This document shows, piece by piece, positions 17,621 through 26,139 of a stretch of 64,000 nucleotides of DNA. The notes beneath the pieces are model-generated. The model was not told the DNA's origin, did no database searches, and saw only the letters and a list, made by a program, of their open reading frames with translations. Location: positions 36,341-100,340 of the forward strand of contig CAZUKP010000003.1 in the NCBI GenBank assembly GCA_964620915.1. Direction: 5' to 3'. Every line of letters begins with the position of its first letter. The stretch's first letter is position 1. A program made the translations under genes and the position numbers. The DNA is from Hyphomicrobium_A sp964620915 (lineage in GTDB: Bacteria; Pseudomonadota; Alphaproteobacteria; Rhizobiales; Hyphomicrobiaceae).

Positions 17621-18820
17621 TCAGTCAGAAGCCGGCAGAAGCACAAAAAAGCTGCCCGCATTTTTTGTGACGCCGGCCAGCTCTCCGGCCTGCTTGCCTG
17701 AGCCGAAGTAGATGTCGCCGCGTTCCGGTCCCTTGATCGCAGATCCAACATCCTGCGCAATCATAAGACGGTGGAATCCACCCGTCTCGGTGGCATGCTT
17801 CAGAGACGGCGCATCGACGTAAATCGGTGTGCCAAGCGCATGGTACGATGTGTCGACCGCGAGGCTGCGGCCAGGCGTCAATGGGACGGACATTGCCCCA
17901 ACGGGTCCTTCAGCATCCTTACCCTCAAGCTCCCTGAAGAAAATAAATGATGCATTCTTCCACATGACGTCGCGGCCGCGTTTTGGATCCGTCCGGAGCC
18001 ACTCGGCCAATTTCTGAAGCGACATGGTCTCGGCGCCAAGCTCGCCCTTGTCGATCAAATACCGGCCAATCGACGAATACGGATGACCATTTTTACCGTC
18101 ATAACCGATGCGGATCGTCGTGCCGTCCGTCAGCTTGATGCGACCGGAACCCTGGATGTGCATGAAGAACGTGTCGACGGGATCAGCGAGGTAGAGCAGC
18201 TCCAGTCCCTGGTCAGCGAGCGCACCCTTTTCGATTTCGGCTCTGGTCGGATAGGGCACAACGCCCTTGTCGGTCTTGCGCATGTGTGTGTAGCGCTCGC
18301 CCTTGGCCCCGCGCTCTGTCTCGGCCACGACATTCACCAAATCCGGGGGGCGCCGGTAGATTGGTATTTGGAAACGATCTGTGCGCTCGCGCGATCCCTC
18401 AAGTGCGGGCTCGTAGTATCCGGTAAGTAAACCCTCGCCCGCCCTGTGGACGACTTCGTGTGGCGTAAAGTGCGTTTCGAAAAATGTTTTGGCGGCTGCC
18501 TGGTCCGGCTGCTCGTTGGCAAGGGCCATTGCCGCCTTGCAAACATCTTTGAACTTGGCAGCCTTTTGAGCTTTTTCGTCCGATCCTTCGGCAGCCTCCA
18601 ACAACGTCTCGCAGGATCGCCAGAACGTCTTGAGAGCTGCAAGATGGTCATCGCTCTCCCAGTTCGGCAAATTGGAGAAAGCAGTCGCCTGCAGCGTGAT
18701 GCGCGGCATTGCAGAGTCTGAATTGGAATCGTCGCCGACTGGGGCGCCAAGCGGAGCTACCATGGTGATCGGCAAGAAAGCCGCGACAACAAGAAGTGCT
18801 GTTGTCCCGCGGCATGCCAT
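17621..18820 (-). CDS. mltA: Membrane-bound lytic murein transglycosylase A
   Basis: This 399-aa periplasmic enzyme cleaves the glycan strands of peptidoglycan to 1,6-anhydromuropeptides. An N-terminal signal peptide is visible without a clear lipobox. The MltA domain holds GLLTGYYEPALEG near residue 135. The C-terminal 3D domain carries AMSVPLTPGRSLAVD and MIAQDVGSAIKGPERGDIYFGSG, including the catalytic Asp region DVGSAIKG. The start ATG has AGGGG upstream. It lies between the Tim44-like gene and smr, the usual alphaproteobacterial order. Confidence 0.94.
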   Translation of the reverse strand: MACRGTTALLVVAAFLPITMVAPLGAPVGDDSNSDSAMPRITLQATAFSNLPNWESDDHLAALKTFWRSCETLLEAAEGSDEKAQKAAKFKDVCKAAMALANEQPDQAAAKTFFETHFTPHEVVHRAGEGLLTGYYEPALEGSRERTDRFQIPIYRRPPDLVNVVAETERGAKGERYTHMRKTDKGVVPYPTRAEIEKGALADQGLELLYLADPVDTFFMHIQGSGRIKLTDGTTIRIGYDGKNGHPYSSIGRYLIDKGELGAETMSLQKLAEWLRTDPKRGRDVMWKNASFIFFRELEGKDAEGPVGAMSVPLTPGRSLAVDTSYHALGTPIYVDAPSLKHATETGGFHRLMIAQDVGSAIKGPERGDIYFGSGKQAGELAGVTKNAGSFFVLLPASD

Positions 18821-18878
18821 GAGATTGCCCCTCTGTCACTCATCTCCCGATCGCGCCGCTTTGGGCCGCCGCTCCTAG

Positions 18879-19622
18879 TTAGGCGGGTGACTGCGTCGCA
18901 ATGAGGCGCCAGTTCGGATTGGCGCGGGCCCGTTCGGAGGAGATATCGCGGCTGAAGGTCCAGATGTCGGTAACTTCCTTGATACGCTGAGAATCGCCAG
19001 AGATGATGGCACCGGCTTTGTCACGCGTTGCGGAAATGAGCTGGCTCACGAAGCGAATAGTGATATTCGCTATACCATTCTTCAACTCGGAATCGAGGAC
19101 GTCGGCCTTCTTGATTCCGACGAAGCTTTGATCCACCTGCTCGTTGCGGCTTTCGCGATCCGAGATAGCCTGCGCGAAACCCTCATAGACCTCCCGGCTC
19201 AGCAGATCCTTCAGCATCTTGCGATTGCCTTCCGCGAACGCAGACACGATCATCTCGTAGGCTTGGCGAGCACCGCGAACGAATGCATCTGGATCGAAGC
19301 TCGCATCGAGCTTTGCAATCTCCAAGAGTCCGGGCCGAGCGTGTGCTTCGGCTCCCTTGAATGCTTTGATGCGCTCTTCTGCGTCCACGACATCGATAGC
19401 CTCGTTCTCGGCCCCGGCCGCGTCGTCGCGATCACGGCGGGGCATTGCCACGACATTGTCTCCTTGCGCCGCGGCCGCACTCTGCTCCTGCCGTTCCGCA
19501 CGGAAGCGCTCAAGACGTGCTTCTTCGTCGCCCGTCCGGCGCCCAAGGACACTCCTCAATTTCAAGATCACAACAACCGCAACGATGAGCGAAATGAGGG
19601 TGAAGAGATCAATCTTCTCCAT
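18879..19622 (-). CDS. Tim44/TimA-like membrane-anchored protein
   Basis: This 247-aa protein has one N-terminal transmembrane helix (FTLISLIVAVVVILKLR), an acidic, Arg-rich linker, and a C-terminal Tim44-like domain from about residue 95 (FDPDAFVRGARQAYEMIVSAF to the end). This family is the bacterial relative of mitochondrial Tim44 and sits near secB and mltA in Alphaproteobacteria. Its role is thought to be at the inner membrane or periplasm, but is not settled. The ATG has AGGAAGG upstream. It is divergent from fxsA across a 243-bp gap. Confidence 0.9.
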   Translation of the reverse strand: MEKIDLFTLISLIVAVVVILKLRSVLGRRTGDEEARLERFRAERQEQSAAAAQGDNVVAMPRRDRDDAAGAENEAIDVVDAEERIKAFKGAEAHARPGLLEIAKLDASFDPDAFVRGARQAYEMIVSAFAEGNRKMLKDLLSREVYEGFAQAISDRESRNEQVDQSFVGIKKADVLDSELKNGIANITIRFVSQLISATRDKAGAIISGDSQRIKEVTDIWTFSRDISSERARANPNWRLIATQSPA

Positions 19623-19865
19623 ATGCGGAATGCCTTCCTGGCGGTCGTCGGCGTGACTGGATACGAAACTTATATATGATCGCGCTGCAAGCGCGCTCCA
19701 AGGGTCTATTCCGGTATCCGGCCCCGAACGCGATTGTTCGTCGTGGGCTCAAGGTAACCGTGCTCTTTAAAGTAGGGCACAAACGCCCCAAAGCCAACCC
19801 GATTGACCCCAAGCACGTGGTTCAGAGCCGCTTATATTGAGCATTCCAAGAGGCGAGACACGTTA

Positions 19866-20345
19866 ATGCTGTCCTCAATCCGCGTGGCCATGGTCCTGGT
19901 CTTCGTCGCCTTTCCCCTGGTCGAGATTGCCGTCTTAATCAAGGTCGGGCAGGTTCTCGGAGTCTGGCCGACGATTACGCTCCTGATTGCCGCAGCGATT
20001 CTGGGATTCTTCGTCATACGCGAGCAAGGCCTTTCTATGGTCTCGCGCGCTATCGCCGCCATGAACGCGGGCAAAGCCCCGATTGGGCCCGTACTCGATA
20101 GCTACGTGCAGATATTGGCGGGGATGTTGCTGATCATTCCTGGGCTGGTGACGGACCTTGTTGGCCTGATCCTTCTTGTTCCGCCGGTCCGCAGGGCCAC
20201 GATCCGATGGGGCCTTTCGCGCATGTTCGGGGGCATGAGGGACCCCGACCGGTCACAAAAGACCAAAAACGGGGACACGATTGTCATTGAGGGAACCTAC
20301 GAGCGGCTTGACGACGATCCAGACAAGCCCCAACGCGACATTTGA
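19866..20345 (+). CDS. fxsA: FxsA family membrane protein
   Basis: This 159-aa inner-membrane protein has hydrophobic helices at the N-terminus (VAMVLVFVAFPLVEIAVLI) and centre, the conserved GFFVIREQGL, and AGMLLIIPGLVTDLVGLILLVPPVR, the FxsA signature region. E. coli FxsA relieves F-plasmid exclusion of phage T7; its cellular role is unknown. The ATG at 19866 is preferred because a longer frame adds 21 unlikely residues. It is followed 85 nt later by secB in the same direction. Confidence 0.93.
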   Translation: MLSSIRVAMVLVFVAFPLVEIAVLIKVGQVLGVWPTITLLIAAAILGFFVIREQGLSMVSRAIAAMNAGKAPIGPVLDSYVQILAGMLLIIPGLVTDLVGLILLVPPVRRATIRWGLSRMFGGMRDPDRSQKTKNGDTIVIEGTYERLDDDPDKPQRDI

Positions 20346-20430
20346 GCAGGCAGTCCCTTCTGGGTTGGCCATTGTGATAGGCGCGTGTTAGCCAGCTCAC
20401 ACACGCGCAAAAACCCATAGGACCTTCAGC

Positions 20431-20943
20431 ATGGCCACAGAGGACAAGCCCACCAATGGCGGTTCAGACGGTGGAAGTTCGGATTCGCCGCCTCCGGTTC
20501 AAGTACAGATCGCCGGCCAGTACCTGAAGGACCTTTCGTTCGAAAACCCCAACATCGGCAAGCTTATTAAGGAACCAGGGGATAATCCGAACCTGAACCT
20601 CACCATCAATGTGAACGCCCAGGCGATGGGTCCCGATATTTACGAAAGCGCGATCGACTTCAACGCTCAGGCCAGCAACAAAAACGGGGTCATTTACGAG
20701 TTGGAGCTCGTTTATGCGGGTCTGTTCAAGGTCAGGAACATCCCGGGGCAGGCGCTCGAGCCGTTCCTGCTGATCAACTGTCCCTCGATTCTATTCCCGT
20801 TCTTGCGGCGGATCGTGGCCGATATCTCGCGCGAAGGCGGATTTCCGCCGCTGCTGCTCGATCCGTTCGACTTTGCGGGCCTCTACGTTCAACGGCAGAA
20901 GGAACTCGCTGCCAAGAATGAGAAAGATCAGACGACAAACTAG
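20431..20943 (+). CDS. secB: Protein-export chaperone SecB
   Basis: This 170-aa tetrameric chaperone keeps preproteins unfolded and delivers them to SecA. The family core is clear: YLKDLSFENPNIGKLI, the beta-strand region LNLTINVNAQAMGPDIYES, and the C-terminal NCPSILFPFLRRIVADISREGGFPP with the LDPFDFAGLY block. The N-terminus is Gly/Ser/Pro-rich and longer than in E. coli, which is common in this class. AGGACC precedes the ATG. It is convergent with dnaQ, with 15 nt between the stops. Confidence 0.97.
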   Translation: MATEDKPTNGGSDGGSSDSPPPVQVQIAGQYLKDLSFENPNIGKLIKEPGDNPNLNLTINVNAQAMGPDIYESAIDFNAQASNKNGVIYELELVYAGLFKVRNIPGQALEPFLLINCPSILFPFLRRIVADISREGGFPPLLLDPFDFAGLYVQRQKELAAKNEKDQTTN

Positions 20944-20958
20944 TCGTCACGTGTGCCG

Positions 20959-21693
20959 CTACGACTTCTCTCTGTCCGGCACGCCCTTCGTATCCTGCAG
21001 ATAGCGCCGCCAAAGCGCATCTGCGCCCAGCGTTTCCACGAAAGCCAAGTGGAGTGCCTCGCATTCGGGGGTCAGCCGGCCAGCCAGCGGTTTGGGTCGC
21101 GGTCGTGCTTTACGCACGCGGGACAGACCACCCTGGGTGCCGTTTGTCGTTTCCGCCTCGGCCGAAAGCCCGAGTGCGGCTTGACGCGCACCCAGCAACT
21201 CCACGTAGACCTCAGCGAGCAATAAAGAGTCCACGAGCGCGCCGTGTTTGGTGCGCTTGGAATTGTCGATCCCATAACGCTTGCACAGCGCATCGAGATT
21301 GTTGGGGCCAGCCGGGTGCCGGCGGCGCGCGAGTTGCAACGTGCAGATCACGCGGTCCATGGCAATCGACGATGAGGAGACTCGGCCGAGTTCAGCATTC
21401 AAGAAGCCGATGTCGAAACTCGCGTTGTGAATGACGAGCACATCGGAACCGATGAACGCGAGGAACTCTTCCGCGATGTGGGAGAACAGCGGTTTGTCTA
21501 GCAGAAACTCCGTCGACAAACCGTGGACGGCGACGGCTTCGGCCGGAACATCACGCTCCGGATTGACGAAGCGATGAAACTCGCGGCCCGTCGGGATGCG
21601 GTTCAGCAGCTCGATGCAGCCGACTTCGATCAGCCGGTCGCCGCCTTTCGGGTCAAGTCCGGTCGTCTCAGTGTCGAGGACGATTTCGCGCAT
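20959..21693 (-). CDS. dnaQ: DNA polymerase III epsilon subunit (3'-5' proofreading exonuclease)
   Basis: This 244-aa DnaQ-type exonuclease starts MREIVLDTETTGLD, the ExoI motif with Asp7 and Glu9. ExoII is VIHNASFDIGFLNAEL near residue 99, and ExoIII-epsilon is KHGALVDSLLLAEVY with His and Asp near 165. The C-terminal tail should contact the alpha subunit. It is the last gene of a leftward group ppsR-maf-aroE-coaE-dnaQ, 32 nt after coaE, in the same order as beside the Caulobacter origin. Confidence 0.96.
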   Translation of the reverse strand: MREIVLDTETTGLDPKGGDRLIEVGCIELLNRIPTGREFHRFVNPERDVPAEAVAVHGLSTEFLLDKPLFSHIAEEFLAFIGSDVLVIHNASFDIGFLNAELGRVSSSSIAMDRVICTLQLARRRHPAGPNNLDALCKRYGIDNSKRTKHGALVDSLLLAEVYVELLGARQAALGLSAEAETTNGTQGGLSRVRKARPRPKPLAGRLTPECEALHLAFVETLGADALWRRYLQDTKGVPDREKS

Positions 21694-21725
21694 GCCACGA
21701 CTTGTTCAAAAGATTCGCCGCACAC

Positions 21726-22340
21726 TCAAGCCCAAAATTTCTCAAAGGCGGTGCCCACGCGGGCCTCCAACTCCGCTAAGATCGCATCGAACCGGGCGCG
21801 GCTGGCCTCAATAGGGCCGCTCGTATCCACGACGAAATCAGCACGCGCACGCTTCTCTGCATCGGACATCTGGTGGGCGAGCAGGGTTTCCAGCTTCTGG
21901 GGTGTCATGTCTGGCCGGCCGATCAATCGATCGTGCTGCACTTCGGCGGGGGCACTCACGACGACTGTCGCATCAACCATGGCGTCGGCACCGGTCTCAA
22001 ATAGCAAGGGTATATCGAGGACCACGATTGGCGCGCCGGCGGCCGTCTGTTCTTGCAAAAACGCCCGCTCGGACACGCGCACGAGCGGGTGCACGATGGC
22101 CTCTAACTCCGCAAACCGCTCTGGCTGAGACGTCAGAACTTCTGACAACCGGTTTCGATCCACGCCCGATGCTGAGGTCGTCCCAGGAAATGCCTTCTCG
22201 ATGAGCGGCACGGCCTCGGCGGCGTAAAGCCTGTGCACCTCGGCGTCGGCATCGAACACCGGAATCCCGCGTGAGCGCAAGTACGCGGCGGCGGTCGATT
22301 TGCCCATGCCGAGTGACCCCGTTAGTCCGATGATCACCAT
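21726..22340 (-). CDS. coaE: Dephospho-CoA kinase
   Basis: This 204-aa kinase catalyses the last step of coenzyme A synthesis. The P-loop GLTGSLGMGKST is at residues 5-16, DADAEVHRLY follows, and VVLDIPLLFETG is the substrate/lid region. The ATG at 22340 overlaps the aroE stop by one base (TGATG) and begins directly at the conserved MVIIGLTG, so I prefer it over an upstream start. The C-terminus ends FEKFWA. Confidence 0.96.
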   Translation of the reverse strand: MVIIGLTGSLGMGKSTAAAYLRSRGIPVFDADAEVHRLYAAEAVPLIEKAFPGTTSASGVDRNRLSEVLTSQPERFAELEAIVHPLVRVSERAFLQEQTAAGAPIVVLDIPLLFETGADAMVDATVVVSAPAEVQHDRLIGRPDMTPQKLETLLAHQMSDAEKRARADFVVDTSGPIEASRARFDAILAELEARVGTAFEKFWA

Positions 22341-23170
22341 CACCGGCCCTCGATGTCTGCGATGATGAGGTCTCTCAATTCGTTGGTCACGACCGGAGTA
22401 TGGCCAAACCACTTTTCGAAGCCCGGCACCGCTTGATGAAGCAGCATGCCCAAACCATCGACGGTGCGTAGACCACGCTGGCGCGCCTGCGCGAGGAAGT
22501 CCGTTTCAAGAGGCACGTAGACGATGTCGGCGACAACGCAGTCCTTGTCGAACGCGGTGAAATCAATTCCGAGCGTGCCCTCGCGGTTCATGCCAATGGC
22601 CGTCGTATTGACAAGCACGGCTGCATCACGCGATTGGGCGTTTCGATCCTCCCAATCGAAAACCGTGACACGCGGACCAAACGTTTGCGCGAGCGCTTCG
22701 GCGCGAGTCCGTGTGCGATTGAAGACCCGGACCTCTTTCGCGCCCGCCTCGATGAAACCGTAGACAATGGCGTAGGCGGCACCGCCCGCACCCAGGATCG
22801 ACACAGGCGCGTTACGCGCATCCCACCCTGGCGCCTGCGCGTTCAAATTCGTCATAAACCCATACGTATCGGTGTTTGCGGCAACGAGCCGTCCGTCCTG
22901 CAACCAGAGTGTGTTTGCTGCCGATACGGCCGTGGCCGAGGGCTGCCTCTCGTCGGCGGCCGCAAACGCGGCAGCCTTATGCGGCAGGGTCACGTTGCAG
23001 CCCACATAACCGTCGGCTGCGAGCGAGCGCAGAAAATGCGCCACTTCCTCGGGCCTGACGGCTTCCTTGGTGTACGTGCCCTCAATGCCGTAGGTCTTCA
23101 GCCAATAGCCGTGCACGAGTGGAGAGCGGGAATGCTCCACGGGCCAGCCTATGACACAGGCGCGCTTCAT
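22340..23170 (-). CDS. aroE: Shikimate dehydrogenase (NADP+)
   Basis: This 276-aa enzyme reduces 3-dehydroshikimate in aromatic amino acid synthesis. The N-terminal substrate domain has VIGWPVEHSRSPLVHGYWL, and NVTLPHKAA carries the catalytic Lys. The NADP domain shows ILGAGGAAYAIVYGF and VFNRTRTRAEAL. The C-terminus has GLGMLLHQAVPGFEKWFG. Its ATG overlaps the maf stop (ATGA), and its stop overlaps coaE, so the three are coupled. Confidence 0.96.
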   Translation of the reverse strand: MKRACVIGWPVEHSRSPLVHGYWLKTYGIEGTYTKEAVRPEEVAHFLRSLAADGYVGCNVTLPHKAAAFAAADERQPSATAVSAANTLWLQDGRLVAANTDTYGFMTNLNAQAPGWDARNAPVSILGAGGAAYAIVYGFIEAGAKEVRVFNRTRTRAEALAQTFGPRVTVFDWEDRNAQSRDAAVLVNTTAIGMNREGTLGIDFTAFDKDCVVADIVYVPLETDFLAQARQRGLRTVDGLGMLLHQAVPGFEKWFGHTPVVTNELRDLIIADIEGR

Positions 23171-23787
23171 TTGAGAACCAGTCCCCGGGCACGCAGAGAG
23201 TCCAGCACCGGCATGAGCGGCAATCCTAAGACAGTGAAGTAGTCTCCCTCGATCTGATCGAATAACTGAACGCCGAAGCCTTCCAGCTCATAGGCGCCGA
23301 CGCACTGGCAAATGCGATCACCGGCGCGCACCAAATAGTCGGCGAGAAAGGCTTCCGAAAAGTCGCGCATCTTCAAGCGCGCTGTCGCGACGTGCGACCA
23401 AACAGTTTTGCCGTCCTCCGCAAAGGCGACAGCCGAGTGTAGCTCATGCGTTCGCCCCCGTAGCTTGAGAAGCGATTCGCGCGCGGCAGCTTCATCCTTT
23501 GGCTTGGACAATAGCTCCGTTCCAACGGCAAGGACTTGATCGGCGCCGATGACGAGTGCTTCTGCATGCTGCCGGCTGACCTCTTCGGCCTTGGCGTTTG
23601 CGAGGGCTTCGGCAACACGCGCCGGAGGCACATCTGTATCTTCTGCAAGTAATGCTTTGCGAACCGCAGGCTCATCGAGGTCGGCTGGATCGACTGTGAA
23701 TGAAACGCCTGCCGCCGCAAGCATTTCGCGGCGCGCCCGGCTGGCCGACGCCAGAACTATTTGGCGCGGATTACCGGTCGGTGACAT
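23167..23787 (-). CDS. maf: Maf family nucleoside triphosphate pyrophosphatase
   Basis: This 206-aa house-cleaning pyrophosphatase starts IVLASASRARREMLAAAG with the Maf signature, followed by GADQVLAV and the C-terminal GLPLMPVLD. The block VGAYELEGFGVQLFDQIEGDYFTVLG looks closer to the YceF branch than to YhdE, so the substrate may be a modified nucleotide; this is a by-eye judgement. The ATG at 23787 lies inside the end of ppsR (17-nt overlap), and a longer frame would add 29 unlikely residues. It is coupled to aroE. Confidence 0.93.
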   Translation of the reverse strand: MSPTGNPRQIVLASASRARREMLAAAGVSFTVDPADLDEPAVRKALLAEDTDVPPARVAEALANAKAEEVSRQHAEALVIGADQVLAVGTELLSKPKDEAAARESLLKLRGRTHELHSAVAFAEDGKTVWSHVATARLKMRDFSEAFLADYLVRAGDRICQCVGAYELEGFGVQLFDQIEGDYFTVLGLPLMPVLDSLRARGLVLK

Positions 23788-24643
23788 TTTGGACCTCGGA
23801 CTTCTGTGCTTGCCGGTCGTGCAAGAGTTTGAGGATCGTCGCGGCCGATTCTTCCACTGAGCGACGCGTGACATCGATCACGGGCCAGTTATGCCGGGCA
23901 CAAATTCGCCGTGAATAGGCGATTTCCGCGGAAATACGATCGCGGTCAACGTAGTCGTCGAGATCGCGGTCGGCGAGTAGCATCGCGCGATTGCGACGAA
24001 TTTCGGCAATGCGATCAGGGCTTGCCACCAAACAGACTACGAAAGCGGTGTGTGGTTTCGACAGCGACTCGGGCAACGCAATCGAAGGTACCAACGGCAT
24101 GTTCGCCGTCTTGTAGCCGCGCTGAGCAAGATAGATGCTTGTCGGCGTCTTTGAGGTTCGCGAGATCCCAAGAACAATGATATCGGCCTCGTTGAGATCT
24201 TCGGGCAGATGTCCGTCATCATGCGCCATTGAGAAGTTGAGGGCATCGATACGACGGAAGTAGTCAGCGTCTAGCACATGCTGACCGGCAACCGTCGGCG
24301 TCTGCGGCGCGCCAAGATAACCTTCAAAGAGTTGCATGATGGGCTTTAGTACGGCCAAGCACGGCACGTTGAGTTCACGACATCGACGCTCTATCTCTTC
24401 AGTCAGGTCTTTATTGACGATCGTATAAAGGACGATGCCGGGCGTTTGCTCGATTTCCTGCAGGACGCGCTTTAACTGTCGTGTCGAGCGTACCAGCGGA
24501 TGCACGTGCTCGATGGGCCGCACATTCGAGTATTGCACAGACGCCGCTTTCGAGATCGTCGTCAGCGTCTCGCCTGTTGAATCCGACACGAGATGTAAGT
24601 GAAAGAAGCCCGGCAATCCGTTTGTCATTCCGAGGGTATCCAT
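23771..24643 (-). CDS. ppsR: Pyruvate, phosphate dikinase/PEP synthase regulatory protein (PSRP/DUF299)
   Basis: This 290-aa bifunctional kinase/pyrophosphorylase switches PPDK or PEP synthase on and off by reversible threonine phosphorylation. FHLHLVSDSTGETL opens the conserved N-terminus. The P-loop-like GISRTSKTPTSIYLAQRG lies near residues 150-170, followed by VPSIALPESL. It is the homologue of the gene flanking the replication origin in Caulobacter and Rickettsia (RP001 type). The N-terminal Met is uncertain: an internal ATG five codons later is equally plausible. It heads the leftward maf-aroE-coaE-dnaQ group. Confidence 0.93.
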   Translation of the reverse strand: MDTLGMTNGLPGFFHLHLVSDSTGETLTTISKAASVQYSNVRPIEHVHPLVRSTRQLKRVLQEIEQTPGIVLYTIVNKDLTEEIERRCRELNVPCLAVLKPIMQLFEGYLGAPQTPTVAGQHVLDADYFRRIDALNFSMAHDDGHLPEDLNEADIIVLGISRTSKTPTSIYLAQRGYKTANMPLVPSIALPESLSKPHTAFVVCLVASPDRIAEIRRNRAMLLADRDLDDYVDRDRISAEIAYSRRICARHNWPVIDVTRRSVEESAATILKLLHDRQAQKSEVQNVTDR

Positions 24644-24921
24644 GCCGGACAGCCTGTTGAAAAGCAGCCCGGTTATCCAGAGGCCGGATACAACCTTGCG
24701 GATGTCTCCCCGAGCGGTGTTCGCTCATCCCCTGGTCTGTTCACATTCGACGCGGCTGGGAAGGCCGTTCGCCAGGATTGGCTCTCCCTAGGGATTAGAG
24801 CTTTGTCGGGCTCATCTCCCATGCCTGTCAACAGTCCATCCCGATTGGTTGCAGGGTCACGCAGTTCTCTAACCCGTTGACGGTGACTGCCTTTGTCCCG
24901 CCTAGTAGCTTTTCACGCCCC

Positions 24922-24941
24922 GCATGCCACATCTGGCATGC
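24922..24941. repeat. Perfect inverted repeat GCATGCCA-CATC-TGGCATGC
   Basis: Eight-base arms (24922-24929 and 24934-24941) flank a 4-nt loop in the ppsR-hemE gap. It could be a protein-binding site in the candidate origin or a hairpin in the hemE leader. No U-tract follows, so it is not a terminator. Confidence 0.7.
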
Positions 24942-25045
24942 TCGCATATGGACTGTTTGCACGACGGGGAAACAGATAGGACAACATCGGTATCCCCGAA
25001 ATCCAACGTCCTAAGAACAACAACAACAAGAGTCAGAAAGATTTC

Positions 25046-25062
25046 TATCTTGATTCAAGATA
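25046..25062. repeat. Perfect inverted repeat TATCTTG-ATT-CAAGATA
   Basis: Seven-base arms surround an ATT centre that includes a GATTC (GANTC) methylation site. It ends 17 nt before the preferred hemE start, so it could be an operator for hemE or part of the candidate origin. Confidence 0.65.
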
Positions 25063-25079
25063 CCAATACCGGTGACGGC

Positions 25080-26135
25080 TTGCAGTCATCTCAAGCTTTC
25101 GGTAACCACCGTCGCTTCCTCGCACCATTTCAGGGGCGTTCTGTCCAACCTCCGCCAATTTGGCTGATGCGCCAAGCTGGGCGCTACCTTCCCGAGTATC
25201 GCGAGGTTCGGAAGTCTGCGGGGAGCTTTCTTGATCTGTGTTACACGCCCGCACTGGCTGCCGAGGTTACGCTTCAGCCGATCCGCCGCTTCGGTTTCGA
25301 TGCGGCAATCTTGTTTTCAGATATCCTCGTCGTGCCCGATGCGCTTGGCCAATCTGTGCGATTCGAGGAGGGCGAAGGACCGATCCTCGAACCTATTCGG
25401 TGTGCGAGCGACCTTGCGAAACTGGACCTTGCGGGGACCGAGAAAATATTTTCGCGGGTCTACGACACCGTTTCGCGGGTTCGCCAGGACCTGCCGAAGC
25501 AGGCCGTTCTCATCGGTTTTTGCGGGGCGCCTTGGACCGTTGCCACCTACGTGGTTGGCGGGCGTGGTTCGGCCGATCAGGCGGACGCCCGGACGTGGGC
25601 CTATCTGGATGCTGCGGGATTTGGTGAGCTCATAGAGCTGCTCACCGAGGCCTCGATCAGCTATCTGGATGGTCAGGTGCGCGCCGGCGCTGAAGTGCTG
25701 CAGATCTTCGATAGTTGGGCCGGGAGCTTGCCTGATAGCGAGTTCGAAAAATGGGTAATTTCGCCGACAACCCGAATCGTGACAGAGCTGAAGGCACGGC
25801 ATCCGCACGTACCGATCATCGGCTTTCCGCGGGGGGCGGCCTCGAATGCTGGGCGGTACATCGAGGCGACTGGTGTGGACGGGTTGGGGTGCGACACGGC
25901 GATGTCACTGGTGCAGATGGGGGAGATGGCTGAGCATGGCGTGGTCGTACAAGGCAACCTCGATCCGCTTGTACTCGTGGCAGGCGGAGAGCCTTTAGAG
26001 CGGCGTACGCGGCAGATTCTCACGGCGATGCGCGGCAAGCCGTTTATTTTCAATTTAGGACACGGCATCGTTCCGCAAACGCCAGTCGAGAACGTCGAGC
26101 GGCTTGTCGCTCTTGTGCGTACTGAAGGCACCTAG
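25080..26135 (+). CDS. hemE: Uroporphyrinogen III decarboxylase
   Basis: This 351-aa enzyme converts uroporphyrinogen III to coproporphyrinogen III in haem synthesis. PPPIWLMRQAGRYLPEYR near residue 25 and GFCGAPWTVATYVVGG in the middle are the family signatures, followed by IIGFPRGA and NLGHGIVP. The start is ambiguous: the frame is open back to 24924 without a good ATG. I prefer the TTG at 25080 because GGTGA lies just upstream and it gives a normal-length N-terminus; a TTG at 25050 is the next choice. It is followed 4 nt later by hemJ. Confidence 0.93.
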   Translation: MQSSQAFGNHRRFLAPFQGRSVQPPPIWLMRQAGRYLPEYREVRKSAGSFLDLCYTPALAAEVTLQPIRRFGFDAAILFSDILVVPDALGQSVRFEEGEGPILEPIRCASDLAKLDLAGTEKIFSRVYDTVSRVRQDLPKQAVLIGFCGAPWTVATYVVGGRGSADQADARTWAYLDAAGFGELIELLTEASISYLDGQVRAGAEVLQIFDSWAGSLPDSEFEKWVISPTTRIVTELKARHPHVPIIGFPRGAASNAGRYIEATGVDGLGCDTAMSLVQMGEMAEHGVVVQGNLDPLVLVAGGEPLERRTRQILTAMRGKPFIFNLGHGIVPQTPVENVERLVALVRTEGT

Positions 26136-26139
26136 CGTC

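Larger units (their letters stand above)
24644..25079. other. Candidate chromosomal replication origin (oriC) between ppsR and hemE
   Basis: This 436-bp gene-free gap lies between divergent ppsR and hemE, the established place of the Caulobacter crescentus origin and of the Rickettsia origin. Candidate DnaA boxes by eye are TTATCCAGA at 24673-24681 (8/9), a minus-strand TTTTCAACA at 24655-24663 (8/9), and weaker ones at 24737-24745 and 24955-24963 (7/9). Two GANTC sites (25030-25034, 25052-25056) fit CcrM methylation. Inverted repeats lie at 24922-24941 and 25046-25062, and 25008-25068 is visibly A/T-richer. I saw no CtrA box (TTAA-N7-TTAA). The identification rests mainly on gene order. Confidence 0.65.

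Noticed and set aside
19623..19865. Sigma-70 promoter for fxsA (TTGACC 19803-19808 and TATATT 19833-19838)
   Set aside because: The spacing is 24 nt, too long for a normal promoter.
24924..25079. Extension of hemE back to 24924 (about 52 extra residues)
   Set aside because: The added N-terminus has no family resemblance, lies in the candidate origin, and has no good ribosome-binding site. The GGTGA just before the TTG at 25080 gives a normal-length protein.
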